From Bacteroidales bacterium UBA4284 (lineage in GTDB: Bacteria > Bacteroidota > Bacteroidia > Bacteroidales > UBA932): a DNA stretch of 8,228 nt. Made by a program: the position numbers and the translations under genes. Positions 1 to 5,862 of the stretch are shown here, piece by piece. The notes beneath the pieces are model-generated. The model was not told the DNA's origin. It worked only from the letters and a program-made list of their open reading frames with translations, and ran no database searches. The stretch lies in assembly GCA_002395925.1 (NCBI GenBank), contig DGVM01000142.1, forward strand, positions 1-8,228, given 5' to 3'. Within the stretch, counting starts at the first letter, position 1. Every line of letters starts with the position of its first letter.

Positions 1-69
1 GGCGGAATTGACAATAACATCTATCCTCGCCCCTTTACGTTTGTCCTGGGTGTCAACTTTAACTTTTAA
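1..69 (+). CDS. susC: SusC-type TonB-dependent outer membrane transporter, C-terminal 22 residues (partial)
   Basis: Only the 3' end is present; the gene enters from the left edge in frame 1 and stops with TAA at 67-69. The last 22 residues end in FVLGVNFNF. An alternating hydrophobic strand ending in phenylalanine is the typical last beta-strand of an outer membrane barrel, recognised by the BAM machinery. The assignment to SusC rests mainly on position: the next gene, 12 bases away, is a clear SusD, and SusC/SusD pairs are almost always adjacent in this order in Bacteroidota. By family knowledge the product would be the TonB-driven channel importing oligosaccharides handed over by SusD. Too little is visible to judge substrate or completeness. 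Confidence 0.85.
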   Translation, partial: GGIDNNIYPRPFTFVLGVNFNF

Positions 70-81
70 TCCGATACGGTC

Positions 82-1731
82 ATGAAAAGTAACATGAAAA
101 ACATACTTCTTGGTTCTCTTGCAGCGTTGTCGCTGACTTTTGGAACCACTGCCTGCGTCGGTGACCTGGATGTGACTCCTATCGATCCCAACTATAAGGT
201 TATCGATAACGCCGCGACGCTTGACAACATGTTCAACAAGTGCTATGCGACACTCGCAATGGCAGGCAACAGCGACGTGGACGGCGACGTGGATGTGGAC
301 GGTATCGATGGTGGTACGTCCGGCTTTGTCCGTCAGATGTGGAACTCCAATGAGCTTACTTCTGATGAGGCCATCTGCGCTTGGGGTGATGAAGGCATCT
401 CCGGCTTCAATTTCAATTCCTATGACGGTTCGCACCCGATGCTGCGCGGTTATTACTACCGCCTCTATACGGCCATTACCTATTGCAACCATTATCTGGC
501 CATGGCAGAAGAGCTGGGAGCCGACCAGGTCAAGGTCGCCGAGATTCGTTTTCTCCGTGCCCTTGAGTACTATCTTGCCCTTGACGGCTTCGGTGGCAGA
601 ATCCCGTTCATCAAAGTTTTTGATTCGTCTGGCGAACCCGCAGCAAGGGGACGCATCAATGAAGACGGATACACCGGTTTTGAGATCTACGATTTCATCG
701 AGTCTGAACTTCTTGATATCGAGAGTAAACTTGCCCCCGCACGTGTCTCCAGCGAAGGTCAGGACGGCTACGGCCGCGTCGACCAGGTGGCTGCCTGGAC
801 GCTGCTGACCCGCTTGTATCTCAATGCTGAAGTCTATACGGGTACGGCCCAGTGGGCGAAAGCGAAGGAATATGCCCAGAAGGTGATCGACTCGCCTTAT
901 AAACTGTTCACAGCTGCACCGGTAAATGGATACACCGCTTACGAACGCTTGTTTATGGGCGATAACGGAAGCAGTGGCGCCCAGGTTGAAAGCATCTTCT
1001 CCCTTATTCAGGATGGTGCCAAGACGGCAAGCTGGGGTTGCACGCTGTTCCTGATCGCTTCCACTCACGATGCCAACCTCCCTGCCTGGGGAACGTCCGA
1101 GGCGTGGAACGGCAACCGTGCGCTGCCTGAACTCGTCGACAAATTCTTCCCCGGTGGAAACGCCCCGCTTGAGACGCTTCCTGCCGACATGCAGGCTGCG
1201 GCCGGTGACGATCGTGCGCTCTTTGAGAGTGTCGGCAGAACGTATACCATCGATAAGGTCGGTACTTTTACCAATGGTTTTGCCGTAACGAAATTCAACA
1301 ATATTTACAGTAACGGCGGACTCTCGCATGATTCCCAGTATGTGGATGCCGACTTCTTCTTCTTCCGTGTTGCGGAGGCTTATCTTTCCTACGCAGAAGC
1401 TGACGCCCGTCTGAATGGCGGCAAGGCAACGGATGATGGACTGGCGAAGATCAACGCCCTGCGCGCACGTGCGCATGCCTCTTCCCTGTATGAGGCCAAT
1501 CTTGCGACGATCTGCGATGAGTGGAGCCGCGAATTCTACTTTGAGGGCCGACGCCGTTCGGACCTCATCCGCTTCGGCTATTACGGAGGCAACACCAACT
1601 ACACCTGGACCTATAAAGGCTCGTCTGATGTGTATGGCGGAACTCCGTTTGCCGCCTTCCGTAACATCTTCGCAATTCCCACGACCGATATCGTGGCCAA
1701 TCCCAACCTTACGCAGAACAGCGGTTATTAA
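82..1731 (+). CDS. susD: SusD-like starch-binding outer membrane lipoprotein
   Basis: A RagB/SusD-family lipoprotein of 549 residues, almost the length of B. thetaiotaomicron SusD (551 as recalled). It caps the SusC channel and binds glucan at the cell surface. The signal peptide ends in a lipobox with the lipidated Cys25 (TTAC), followed by the acidic stretch VGDLD seen in surface lipoproteins. Family signatures are visible: the early motif DLDVTPIDP, the helix motif EIRFLRALEYY near 154-164, and the C-terminal EFYFEGRRRSDLIRFG near 484-499. By remembered alignment to B. thetaiotaomicron SusD, Trp101 and Trp342 occupy the places of starch-contacting Trp98 and Trp320; this is inference. An Asp-rich loop lies at 65-76. 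The start at 82 is chosen as the first in-frame ATG; a second ATG at 94 would also leave a working signal peptide, and no clear ribosome site decides between them. Cotranscribed with the flanking genes. Confidence 0.95.
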   Translation: MKSNMKNILLGSLAALSLTFGTTACVGDLDVTPIDPNYKVIDNAATLDNMFNKCYATLAMAGNSDVDGDVDVDGIDGGTSGFVRQMWNSNELTSDEAICAWGDEGISGFNFNSYDGSHPMLRGYYYRLYTAITYCNHYLAMAEELGADQVKVAEIRFLRALEYYLALDGFGGRIPFIKVFDSSGEPAARGRINEDGYTGFEIYDFIESELLDIESKLAPARVSSEGQDGYGRVDQVAAWTLLTRLYLNAEVYTGTAQWAKAKEYAQKVIDSPYKLFTAAPVNGYTAYERLFMGDNGSSGAQVESIFSLIQDGAKTASWGCTLFLIASTHDANLPAWGTSEAWNGNRALPELVDKFFPGGNAPLETLPADMQAAAGDDRALFESVGRTYTIDKVGTFTNGFAVTKFNNIYSNGGLSHDSQYVDADFFFFRVAEAYLSYAEADARLNGGKATDDGLAKINALRARAHASSLYEANLATICDEWSREFYFEGRRRSDLIRFGYYGGNTNYTWTYKGSSDVYGGTPFAAFRNIFAIPTTDIVANPNLTQNSGY

Positions 1732-1742
1732 CAGACGCAGTA

Positions 1743-2891
1743 ATGAAAACGAAAAAGATATTTTATATGTTGGCAGCGGCCTTGTGCTTGATCACGACAG
1801 TCTCCTGCAATGACTTCCGTGAGATAGTCACGCTCAACGACCATCCTACGACGTTTGTGCTCAACACACCCGCATTTGCCAATAGCAACTATGACCTCGA
1901 CAATTCGTCGGTCGTGGTGCTGACCTGCTCGCAACCGGACTTCGGCTTCACGGCCCCTGTGCTCTATACGACCCAGCTCTCCCTGGTAAACGATTTTGAG
2001 AACGAGGGCAATTACGAGACGTTCAGTCTGGCTTCCACCTCTGCCCGCATCGAACTGAATGCGGAAGAATTCGCCGCTTTCGTGACTTCGCTCAGCGGCA
2101 AGGATGCCGCCTCTTTCCCCATCACCGAGACGGTATACCTTCGTGTCATCGCCCGAGTTAAGAACACCGATGTGAGTATCGCCTCCAATGTGATCACGCT
2201 CAATGCCGTGACCACCAGCTTTGCTCTTCCTCCGGTTGAGTTCAAGGACAATATCTATGTGGTGGGCGCCAACATCGGAAAGGCCTGGAGTACTTGGAAG
2301 CCCGTGGCCGCCGTTTATGGTATCCCCGGCGAGTATTACACGCTTGTTTACAATGGCGGTGGAAACGACAATGGCTTCAAGTGGGGCGAAGCTGAAGGTG
2401 ATTGGAGAGGATATAGCGCACTCACGAAGATTGTTGACAACGCGAATGCCGGTATCTCCCGTAAAGAAGATGATGACAATATTGTCATCGGAACCCCCGG
2501 TTGGTACGTCCTTCATTTCGAAGCGACTGTCACTGGCCAGACCATTGAGTATAGTCTTAAGGTCGAAACCGGCCGTGCCTTCATCATTGGCGCGTGTGCT
2601 AACGGTGGATGGACGGGTGGCGATGAGAATTGGGAGCTGATCCCCGGTAACGATGGTGTCCACGTGTCGCCTGCGTTTGTCGGCGGTGGTGAGCTTCGTG
2701 CCTACATTCTCGTTCCGGGCCTTGACTGGTGGCGGACCGAATTCACCCTCTACCAGGGAGGTCTCTATTTCCGTAATGTCGACATTCCGAACAACTGGGC
2801 TGAAAGCAAGGGCGCTGCCTATTCCGTGCAGGGCGCTGATGGCCAGAAACTGTATGTGGACTTCAACTACAACACCGGAGAGGTTAAATAA
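1743..2891 (+). CDS. susE: SusE-like outer membrane starch-binding lipoprotein
   Basis: A lipoprotein of 382 residues, close to B. thetaiotaomicron SusE (387 as recalled). The signal peptide ends at lipidated Cys22 (TVSC), followed by NDFRE with acidic residues. Residues about 23-160 form an immunoglobulin-like N-terminal domain of the SusE type. Two beta-sandwich modules follow, about 169-275 (opening IYVVGANIGKAW) and 277-382 (opening FIIGACANGGW). The second carries the WWRTEF motif and ends LYVDFNYNTGEV, matching the B-type modules of the next gene. Tryptophans in both modules could bind glucan, which is an inference from the family: SusE and SusF hold starch at the surface but are not essential for its uptake. 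It starts 11 bases after susD and ends 11 before the susF-like gene, so all are in one operon. Sequence identity across SusE proteins is low, so the name rests on order and domain layout. Confidence 0.88.
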   Translation: MKTKKIFYMLAAALCLITTVSCNDFREIVTLNDHPTTFVLNTPAFANSNYDLDNSSVVVLTCSQPDFGFTAPVLYTTQLSLVNDFENEGNYETFSLASTSARIELNAEEFAAFVTSLSGKDAASFPITETVYLRVIARVKNTDVSIASNVITLNAVTTSFALPPVEFKDNIYVVGANIGKAWSTWKPVAAVYGIPGEYYTLVYNGGGNDNGFKWGEAEGDWRGYSALTKIVDNANAGISRKEDDDNIVIGTPGWYVLHFEATVTGQTIEYSLKVETGRAFIIGACANGGWTGGDENWELIPGNDGVHVSPAFVGGGELRAYILVPGLDWWRTEFTLYQGGLYFRNVDIPNNWAESKGAAYSVQGADGQKLYVDFNYNTGEVK

Positions 2892-2902
2892 TAGGAAGCA
2901 TT

Positions 2903-4954
2903 ATGAAGAAATTATTGTATACTTTAATAGCTGCCGCGCTCGTGTTTACAGCCTGTGAGCAGCCGTTTGAGCCCGCAGCCGATCCTCAGTCGTATCCCCA
3001 GGAGGATGCGCGCACTCTCCCGGAATCATTCACGGTCAATGCTGTTCCCGGTATCGTCATCGGTGATGTAACCGGTGATCTCGTTGCAATCGCCAGCCTT
3101 GGCGCATCCACCCTGCCGGAGGATGCCACATTCGGTCCCTTTACCGTGATTCTGGATGGCAAAAGCAGCCTTTCCGCCGACGAGAATCTTCAGGTCTCAA
3201 AGGAGGAACTGCAGGAAGTCGTATCCAGTATGTTCGGTCTAAAACCCGTGCCCCGTACCATGTCGGCCGTGGTGAAGAGTTCCGTTCAGATCGAGGGACA
3301 AGGCTTTAAACTCATTTCCAATGATTTCAATGTGATCGTAACGCCTGAAGCGCCCGTGCTTGATGGCAGTTACTTCTACGTCGGAGCAGCCAATGGCTGG
3401 AGCAGCACGGATCAGAGCTATGAATTCAAGAATGCCAGTGGCAAGGACTTCTATGATGATCCGATCGTTTCTACGACCATTCCTGCCCCCGTGGATGACG
3501 CTGGCAACCGCGTCGACAACTGGTTCAAGATTGCTCCCGGCTCGGCATACACATCCGATGACTTCTGGAACAATGTTTTCATCGGCGCTTTCGAAAATGG
3601 CGAAACTGCTTATGAAGGCAAGTTCCTCATGGCACATAACGACGCTGTGGGCGCATTCAACATTGGTCCTGCGACCGAGGAAGCCCTTTATTACAACATT
3701 ACGCTCAACCTGCTTGATCAGACTTACAAGGTTAAGGTTCTCAATTTCCCGGATCATCTCTATATGGTCGGCTCCGATTTCGGCGGTTGGGATTGGGGCT
3801 CTGACGGTGTCGTCGAACTGTCGCAGGTGCTTCACAAGCCGGAATGGGGCGCTGAAGCTGAAGCCCAGTTCTGGACGGTCCGTTACCTGAAGGCCGGCAA
3901 TGGCGTCAAATTCAACAAAAACCGTGATTGGGACGGCGGCCAGTTCGGTGCGCTGGGTCTCAATGATGGTTTCTACAATGATGGCGACGGCAATCTCTGT
4001 GTTGATGAAGATGGTTTCTACCTGATTCACATCGATCTCAAACGAGATATGCTGCATGTCGAACCGGCCAGGATTTATGGTATCGGTGATGCCTTTGGCA
4101 GTTGGGATGAGGCAGTTGAAGCCAACCTCTTCGAGGCCGATGGCCAAACGCTCAAGATTACCGCACCCAAGTCCGGCAAGTTGCGTATGTATGCCGCCTC
4201 GAGCATTGCCACATCCGCTTGGTGGACCCGTGAGTTCAACATCATTGATGGTAAGATCACGCCCCGTATCCTGGATGAGCTTCCTGCTCCCGACGTGATG
4301 GCCAATCAGGTGATTACGCTTGACCTCAATGCCGGCACAGGTACGATTACCGGTGACGGGGAGGCACCCACGCTTCCTGATAACATGTACATTGTCGGGG
4401 CAGCTGTCGGTGGCTGGGATTGGGCTGCCAACAGCATTGAAATGATTCCTGTCGCGACAAAACCGGGTCAGTTCTGGGCTATCCGTTATATCGAAGCAGG
4501 CCAGGGTATGAAATTCAATTCGAATAAGGCCTGGGACGGTGGTCAGTTCGGATCGCTGGCTACAAACACCGGCTTTGAGAATGACGGTGACGGAAATCTC
4601 GTGGTTGCCGCCAACGGCGTTTACATGATCTATGTGGATGTCGAAAACGGCAAACTGTGCGTTGAGCCCGCCAAGGTCTACGGCAAAGGCGACTGCTTCG
4701 GTGGCTGGAGCGCGGATCCCGTGGCATTTACCGTTGAGGGCAACAAGGTTGTCGGAACTACTACGGGTGCGGGCGAGATTCGCCTGTATGCGGACAGTTC
4801 CATTGCAACCAGCGACTGGTGGACTCGTGAGTTCGTCTTCTTCGACGGCCAGATCGCTTACCGTGGTGCCGGAAACGACCAGGAACGTGTTACTGTCGAT
4901 GCCGGCAAGAAAGTCACGCTTGACTTCAACGCAGGAACCGCTACCGTTGAGTAG
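2903..4954 (+). CDS. susF: SusF-like multi-module surface glucan-binding lipoprotein, extended by an internal duplication
   Basis: A lipoprotein of 683 residues, about 200 longer than B. thetaiotaomicron SusF (485 as recalled). The signal peptide ends at lipidated Cys18 (FTAC), followed by a Glu/Asp-containing linker. Residues about 36-148 look like the SusE/F N-terminal immunoglobulin-like domain. Five beta-sandwich modules follow: 1 at 153-280 (YFYVGAANGW), 2 at 284-388 (LYMVGSDFGGWDW), 3 at 389-482 (IYGIGDAFGSW), 4 at 493-588 (MYIVGAAVGGWDW) and 5 at 589-683 (VYGKGDCFGGW). Modules 2 and 4 share WDGGQFG and NDGDGNL; modules 3 and 5 share SSIATS-WWTREF and a LD-NAGT ending. A 2+3 unit has therefore been duplicated as 4+5. 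By family knowledge these modules are non-catalytic starch-binding domains; the extra pair suggests stronger multivalent binding, which is inference. It is the last gene of the operon; a terminator follows the stop. Confidence 0.88.
   Translation: MKKLLYTLIAAALVFTACEQPFEPAADPQSYPQEDARTLPESFTVNAVPGIVIGDVTGDLVAIASLGASTLPEDATFGPFTVILDGKSSLSADENLQVSKEELQEVVSSMFGLKPVPRTMSAVVKSSVQIEGQGFKLISNDFNVIVTPEAPVLDGSYFYVGAANGWSSTDQSYEFKNASGKDFYDDPIVSTTIPAPVDDAGNRVDNWFKIAPGSAYTSDDFWNNVFIGAFENGETAYEGKFLMAHNDAVGAFNIGPATEEALYYNITLNLLDQTYKVKVLNFPDHLYMVGSDFGGWDWGSDGVVELSQVLHKPEWGAEAEAQFWTVRYLKAGNGVKFNKNRDWDGGQFGALGLNDGFYNDGDGNLCVDEDGFYLIHIDLKRDMLHVEPARIYGIGDAFGSWDEAVEANLFEADGQTLKITAPKSGKLRMYAASSIATSAWWTREFNIIDGKITPRILDELPAPDVMANQVITLDLNAGTGTITGDGEAPTLPDNMYIVGAAVGGWDWAANSIEMIPVATKPGQFWAIRYIEAGQGMKFNSNKAWDGGQFGSLATNTGFENDGDGNLVVAANGVYMIYVDVENGKLCVEPAKVYGKGDCFGGWSADPVAFTVEGNKVVGTTTGAGEIRLYADSSIATSDWWTREFVFFDGQIAYRGAGNDQERVTVDAGKKVTLDFNAGTATVE
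3755..4348 (+). repeat. First copy of the duplicated A-B glucan-binding unit in the susF-like gene
   Basis: This encodes residues 285-482. Compared with 4382-4951 the two copies share, in the same order, the opening VGGWDW/FGGWDW, a QFW-(T/A)-(V/I)-RY strand, K-F-N, WDGGQFG, NDGDGNL, VEPA, a GD-FG-W turn, SSIATS-WWTREF and LD-NAGT. Two stretches remain similar at DNA level (around WDGGQFG and WWTREF), but many third positions differ, so the duplication is old or has been diversified. Confidence 0.85.
4382..4951 (+). repeat. Second copy of the duplicated A-B glucan-binding unit in the susF-like gene
   Basis: This encodes residues 494-683 and runs to the end of the protein. It lacks a short insertion present in the first copy (HKPEWGAEAEA, near residues 311-321) and differs at a linker before the last strand. 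The two copies are colinear over their full length, so this is a duplication of a two-module block and not of single modules. Confidence 0.85.
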
Positions 4955-4975
4955 CCTTCCTGTCATTTAAAACGA

Positions 4976-5006
4976 TGCCCGGGTCTTAACGGCCCGGGCA
5001 TTTTTT
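4976..5006 (+). terminator. Intrinsic terminator of the susCDEF operon
   Basis: An 8-base perfect stem, TGCCCGGG at 4976-4983 pairing with CCCGGGCA at 4993-5000, encloses a 9-base loop and is followed by six T residues at 5001-5006. It starts 21 bases after the susF-like stop codon. The T-run overlaps the stop codon of the convergent PIN gene (5005-5007). Read on the minus strand the same hairpin is followed only by GTTTT, so it may also terminate the toxin transcript, more weakly. Confidence 0.92.
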
Positions 5007-5436
5007 AGTCGTATTCTTCGAAAAACTCCCGACAAAATTCGTCGGGGCTGACGATCGGCAGGCCGAAGGGATCGTCGAAATCCTTGTCTCCCGTGACGAT
5101 TACGTCACAGTAGGCGTCCATAGCCGTGGCGGCAAGAACCGCATCCTCGAAGTCGTTCGTGTAATGTGCCGCTGCCAGGGATATGAAATGTTTAACCGTG
5201 TCGCAGATGATCAGCGTATTGGAGAACTTTTGCATAAGTTTGCCAATCTCTGAGATTTTTGTCTTGCAACCGCGGGTAAGGATATAGGAGAGATCCAGAA
5301 GTGATTGCGTGGAAGCATAAGCGAGCAGTCTGCCGGTTTGAACGGCTCGGATGATTTGCTCTGCATACTTGTGCGACGGTCTGGTTTCCAAAACAAGGTC
5401 CACCAGAATATTGGTATCAAGAAAAGCGTGTTTCAT
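5005..5436 (-). CDS. PIN-domain (VapC-like) ribonuclease toxin
   Basis: A 143-residue protein, the normal size for a single PIN domain. The first acidic residue is in FLDTN (Asp7); later acidic positions are in NDFEDAV (Glu97/Asp98) and TGDKDF (Asp117/Asp119), giving the usual metal-binding quartet of a PIN ribonuclease. The conserved mid-domain Glu appears replaced or shifted: the matching helix reads STQSLLDLSYI, with Asp48. VapC-type toxins cut specific RNAs, often tRNA or rRNA, and are blocked by the partner antitoxin; the RNA target cannot be told from sequence. Its ATG overlaps the stop of the upstream antitoxin gene in an ATGA (5436-5433), which implies translational coupling. It is convergent with the susF-like gene. 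A solitary nuclease of another role is possible, but the partner makes a toxin by far the best reading. Confidence 0.88.
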   Translation of the reverse strand: MKHAFLDTNILVDLVLETRPSHKYAEQIIRAVQTGRLLAYASTQSLLDLSYILTRGCKTKISEIGKLMQKFSNTLIICDTVKHFISLAAAHYTNDFEDAVLAATAMDAYCDVIVTGDKDFDDPFGLPIVSPDEFCREFFEEYD

Positions 5437-5714
5437 AAGCCGAGGATTGCTGAAAGACGGGGATCCTCACGGATTTCTTCTTCCGTGAGATCGAGAGACG
5501 GAATCATAAAAGAATACCATTCGGGATCCAGTAGGACACCCTTCAGGCTGATTTTCTTTTCGGGAGGGTTGACGGCCTCTTCCAGGGTTTCGACCGCGTA
5601 GCGGTTGAAGGAACGGCCACTCCGTCGCGCGGCGCGGCGGATGGCTTCGTAAGTCTCAGCACTCATCCGGAGGATGGTCTGGACTTTTCCGGTGCGGGGT
5701 GTTGCTGTGCTCAT
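5433..5714 (-). CDS. Ribbon-helix-helix antitoxin of the PIN toxin
   Basis: A 93-residue protein. Residues 11-18 (VQTILRMS) fit the DNA-binding beta-strand of an Arc/MetJ-type fold, and 19-47 fit its two helices, with a basic turn (RRAARRSGRSFNRYA). The tail from about residue 55 contains DPEWYSFM and an acidic amphipathic helix (LTEEEIREDP), as expected for the segment that wraps around and inhibits a PIN toxin. The start at 5714 is chosen because the reading frame open further upstream, to 5843, encodes cysteine- and aromatic-rich non-conserved sequence running through both intergenic promoters; a consensus -7 box lies 16 bases upstream of this ATG. The gene order antitoxin then toxin with a 4-base overlap is standard. 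It probably represses its own promoter. No specific named family can be assigned with certainty. Confidence 0.87.
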   Translation of the reverse strand: MSTATPRTGKVQTILRMSAETYEAIRRAARRSGRSFNRYAVETLEEAVNPPEKKISLKGVLLDPEWYSFMIPSLDLTEEEIREDPRLSAILGL

Positions 5715-5725
5715 CGCTTTGTATT

Positions 5726-5772
5726 TTTTGCAAATATAGCAAAATCTGATAACAAAACAATAAAATGTTATC
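5726..5772. promoter_or_regulatory. Putative operator: two inverted repeats over the antitoxin promoter
   Basis: Two perfect short palindromes flank and cover the promoter elements. GATAACA (5748-5754) and TGTTATC (5766-5772) are separated by 11 bases that include the -33 element. TTTTGC (5726-5731) and GCAAAA (5739-5744) are separated by 7 bases that lie within the -7 box. Ribbon-helix-helix antitoxins usually bind such repeats at their own promoter, so these are the natural candidates for autoregulation. The region is AT-rich, so the shorter pair could be chance. Confidence 0.5.
5731..5761 (-). promoter_or_regulatory. Bacteroidota-type promoter of the antitoxin-toxin operon
   Basis: Read on the minus strand, TATATTTG (5738-5731) matches the -7 consensus TAnnTTTG exactly. 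A -33 element ATTG (5761-5758) lies 19 bases upstream, one mismatch from TTTG and at the expected distance. The antitoxin ATG follows at 5714, leaving a short leader of about a dozen bases. Confidence 0.75.
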
Positions 5773-5824
5773 TTTTTGCGCAAGGGGCGTATCGGCAAAC
5801 CAGCGCAAGCGGAGCCCTTATTAT

Positions 5825-5856
5825 TTTGGATATTTTCAGACATTTCTTTATCTTTG
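5825..5856 (+). promoter_or_regulatory. Bacteroidota-type promoter directly upstream of susG
   Basis: TTTG at 5825-5828 and TATCTTTG at 5849-5856 are separated by 20 bases and match both elements of the Bacteroidota promoter consensus exactly. The expected transcription start is only about 4 bases after the -7 box, near 5860, while the susG ATG is at 5863. This would give an almost leaderless mRNA. It also makes susG independent of the upstream susCDEF operon, which ends in a terminator. Confidence 0.7.
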
Positions 5857-5862
5857 AAGGTT

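Noticed and set aside
1728..2663. Open frame of 311 codons on the minus strand opposite the susE-like gene
   Set aside because: It is antisense to a well-supported gene, with low-complexity Arg/Gly/His-rich sequence and no family features.
3239..4966. Long open frame of 575 codons on the minus strand opposite the susF-like gene
   Set aside because: It has no recognisable domains or signal peptide. Its apparent internal repeats (such as EVKRDFL and EVKRNHL) are just the reverse image of the plus-strand module duplication. The plus strand has a lipobox, domains and operon context.
5769..5778. TATCTTTTTG as a second plus-strand -7 box
   Set aside because: It does not match TAnnTTTG in register, and no TTTG lies at a suitable distance upstream.
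5782..5819. Possible hairpin AAGGG ... CCCTT upstream of susG and a 7-base direct repeat GCGCAAG
   Set aside because: The stem is only 5 bases with a bulge and a long loop, and has no T-run. It could be a regulator site just upstream of the -33 element, but nothing in the sequence distinguishes it from chance.
5715..5843. Upstream extension of the antitoxin by 43 codons
   Set aside because: It crosses the antitoxin promoter, its inverted repeats and part of the susG promoter; the translated segment is cysteine- and aromatic-rich and unlike an antitoxin N-terminus.
5776..5862. Upstream extension of susG by 29 codons
   Set aside because: It crosses the susG promoter, has no homology-like features and would place the lipoprotein signal peptide in the interior of the protein.
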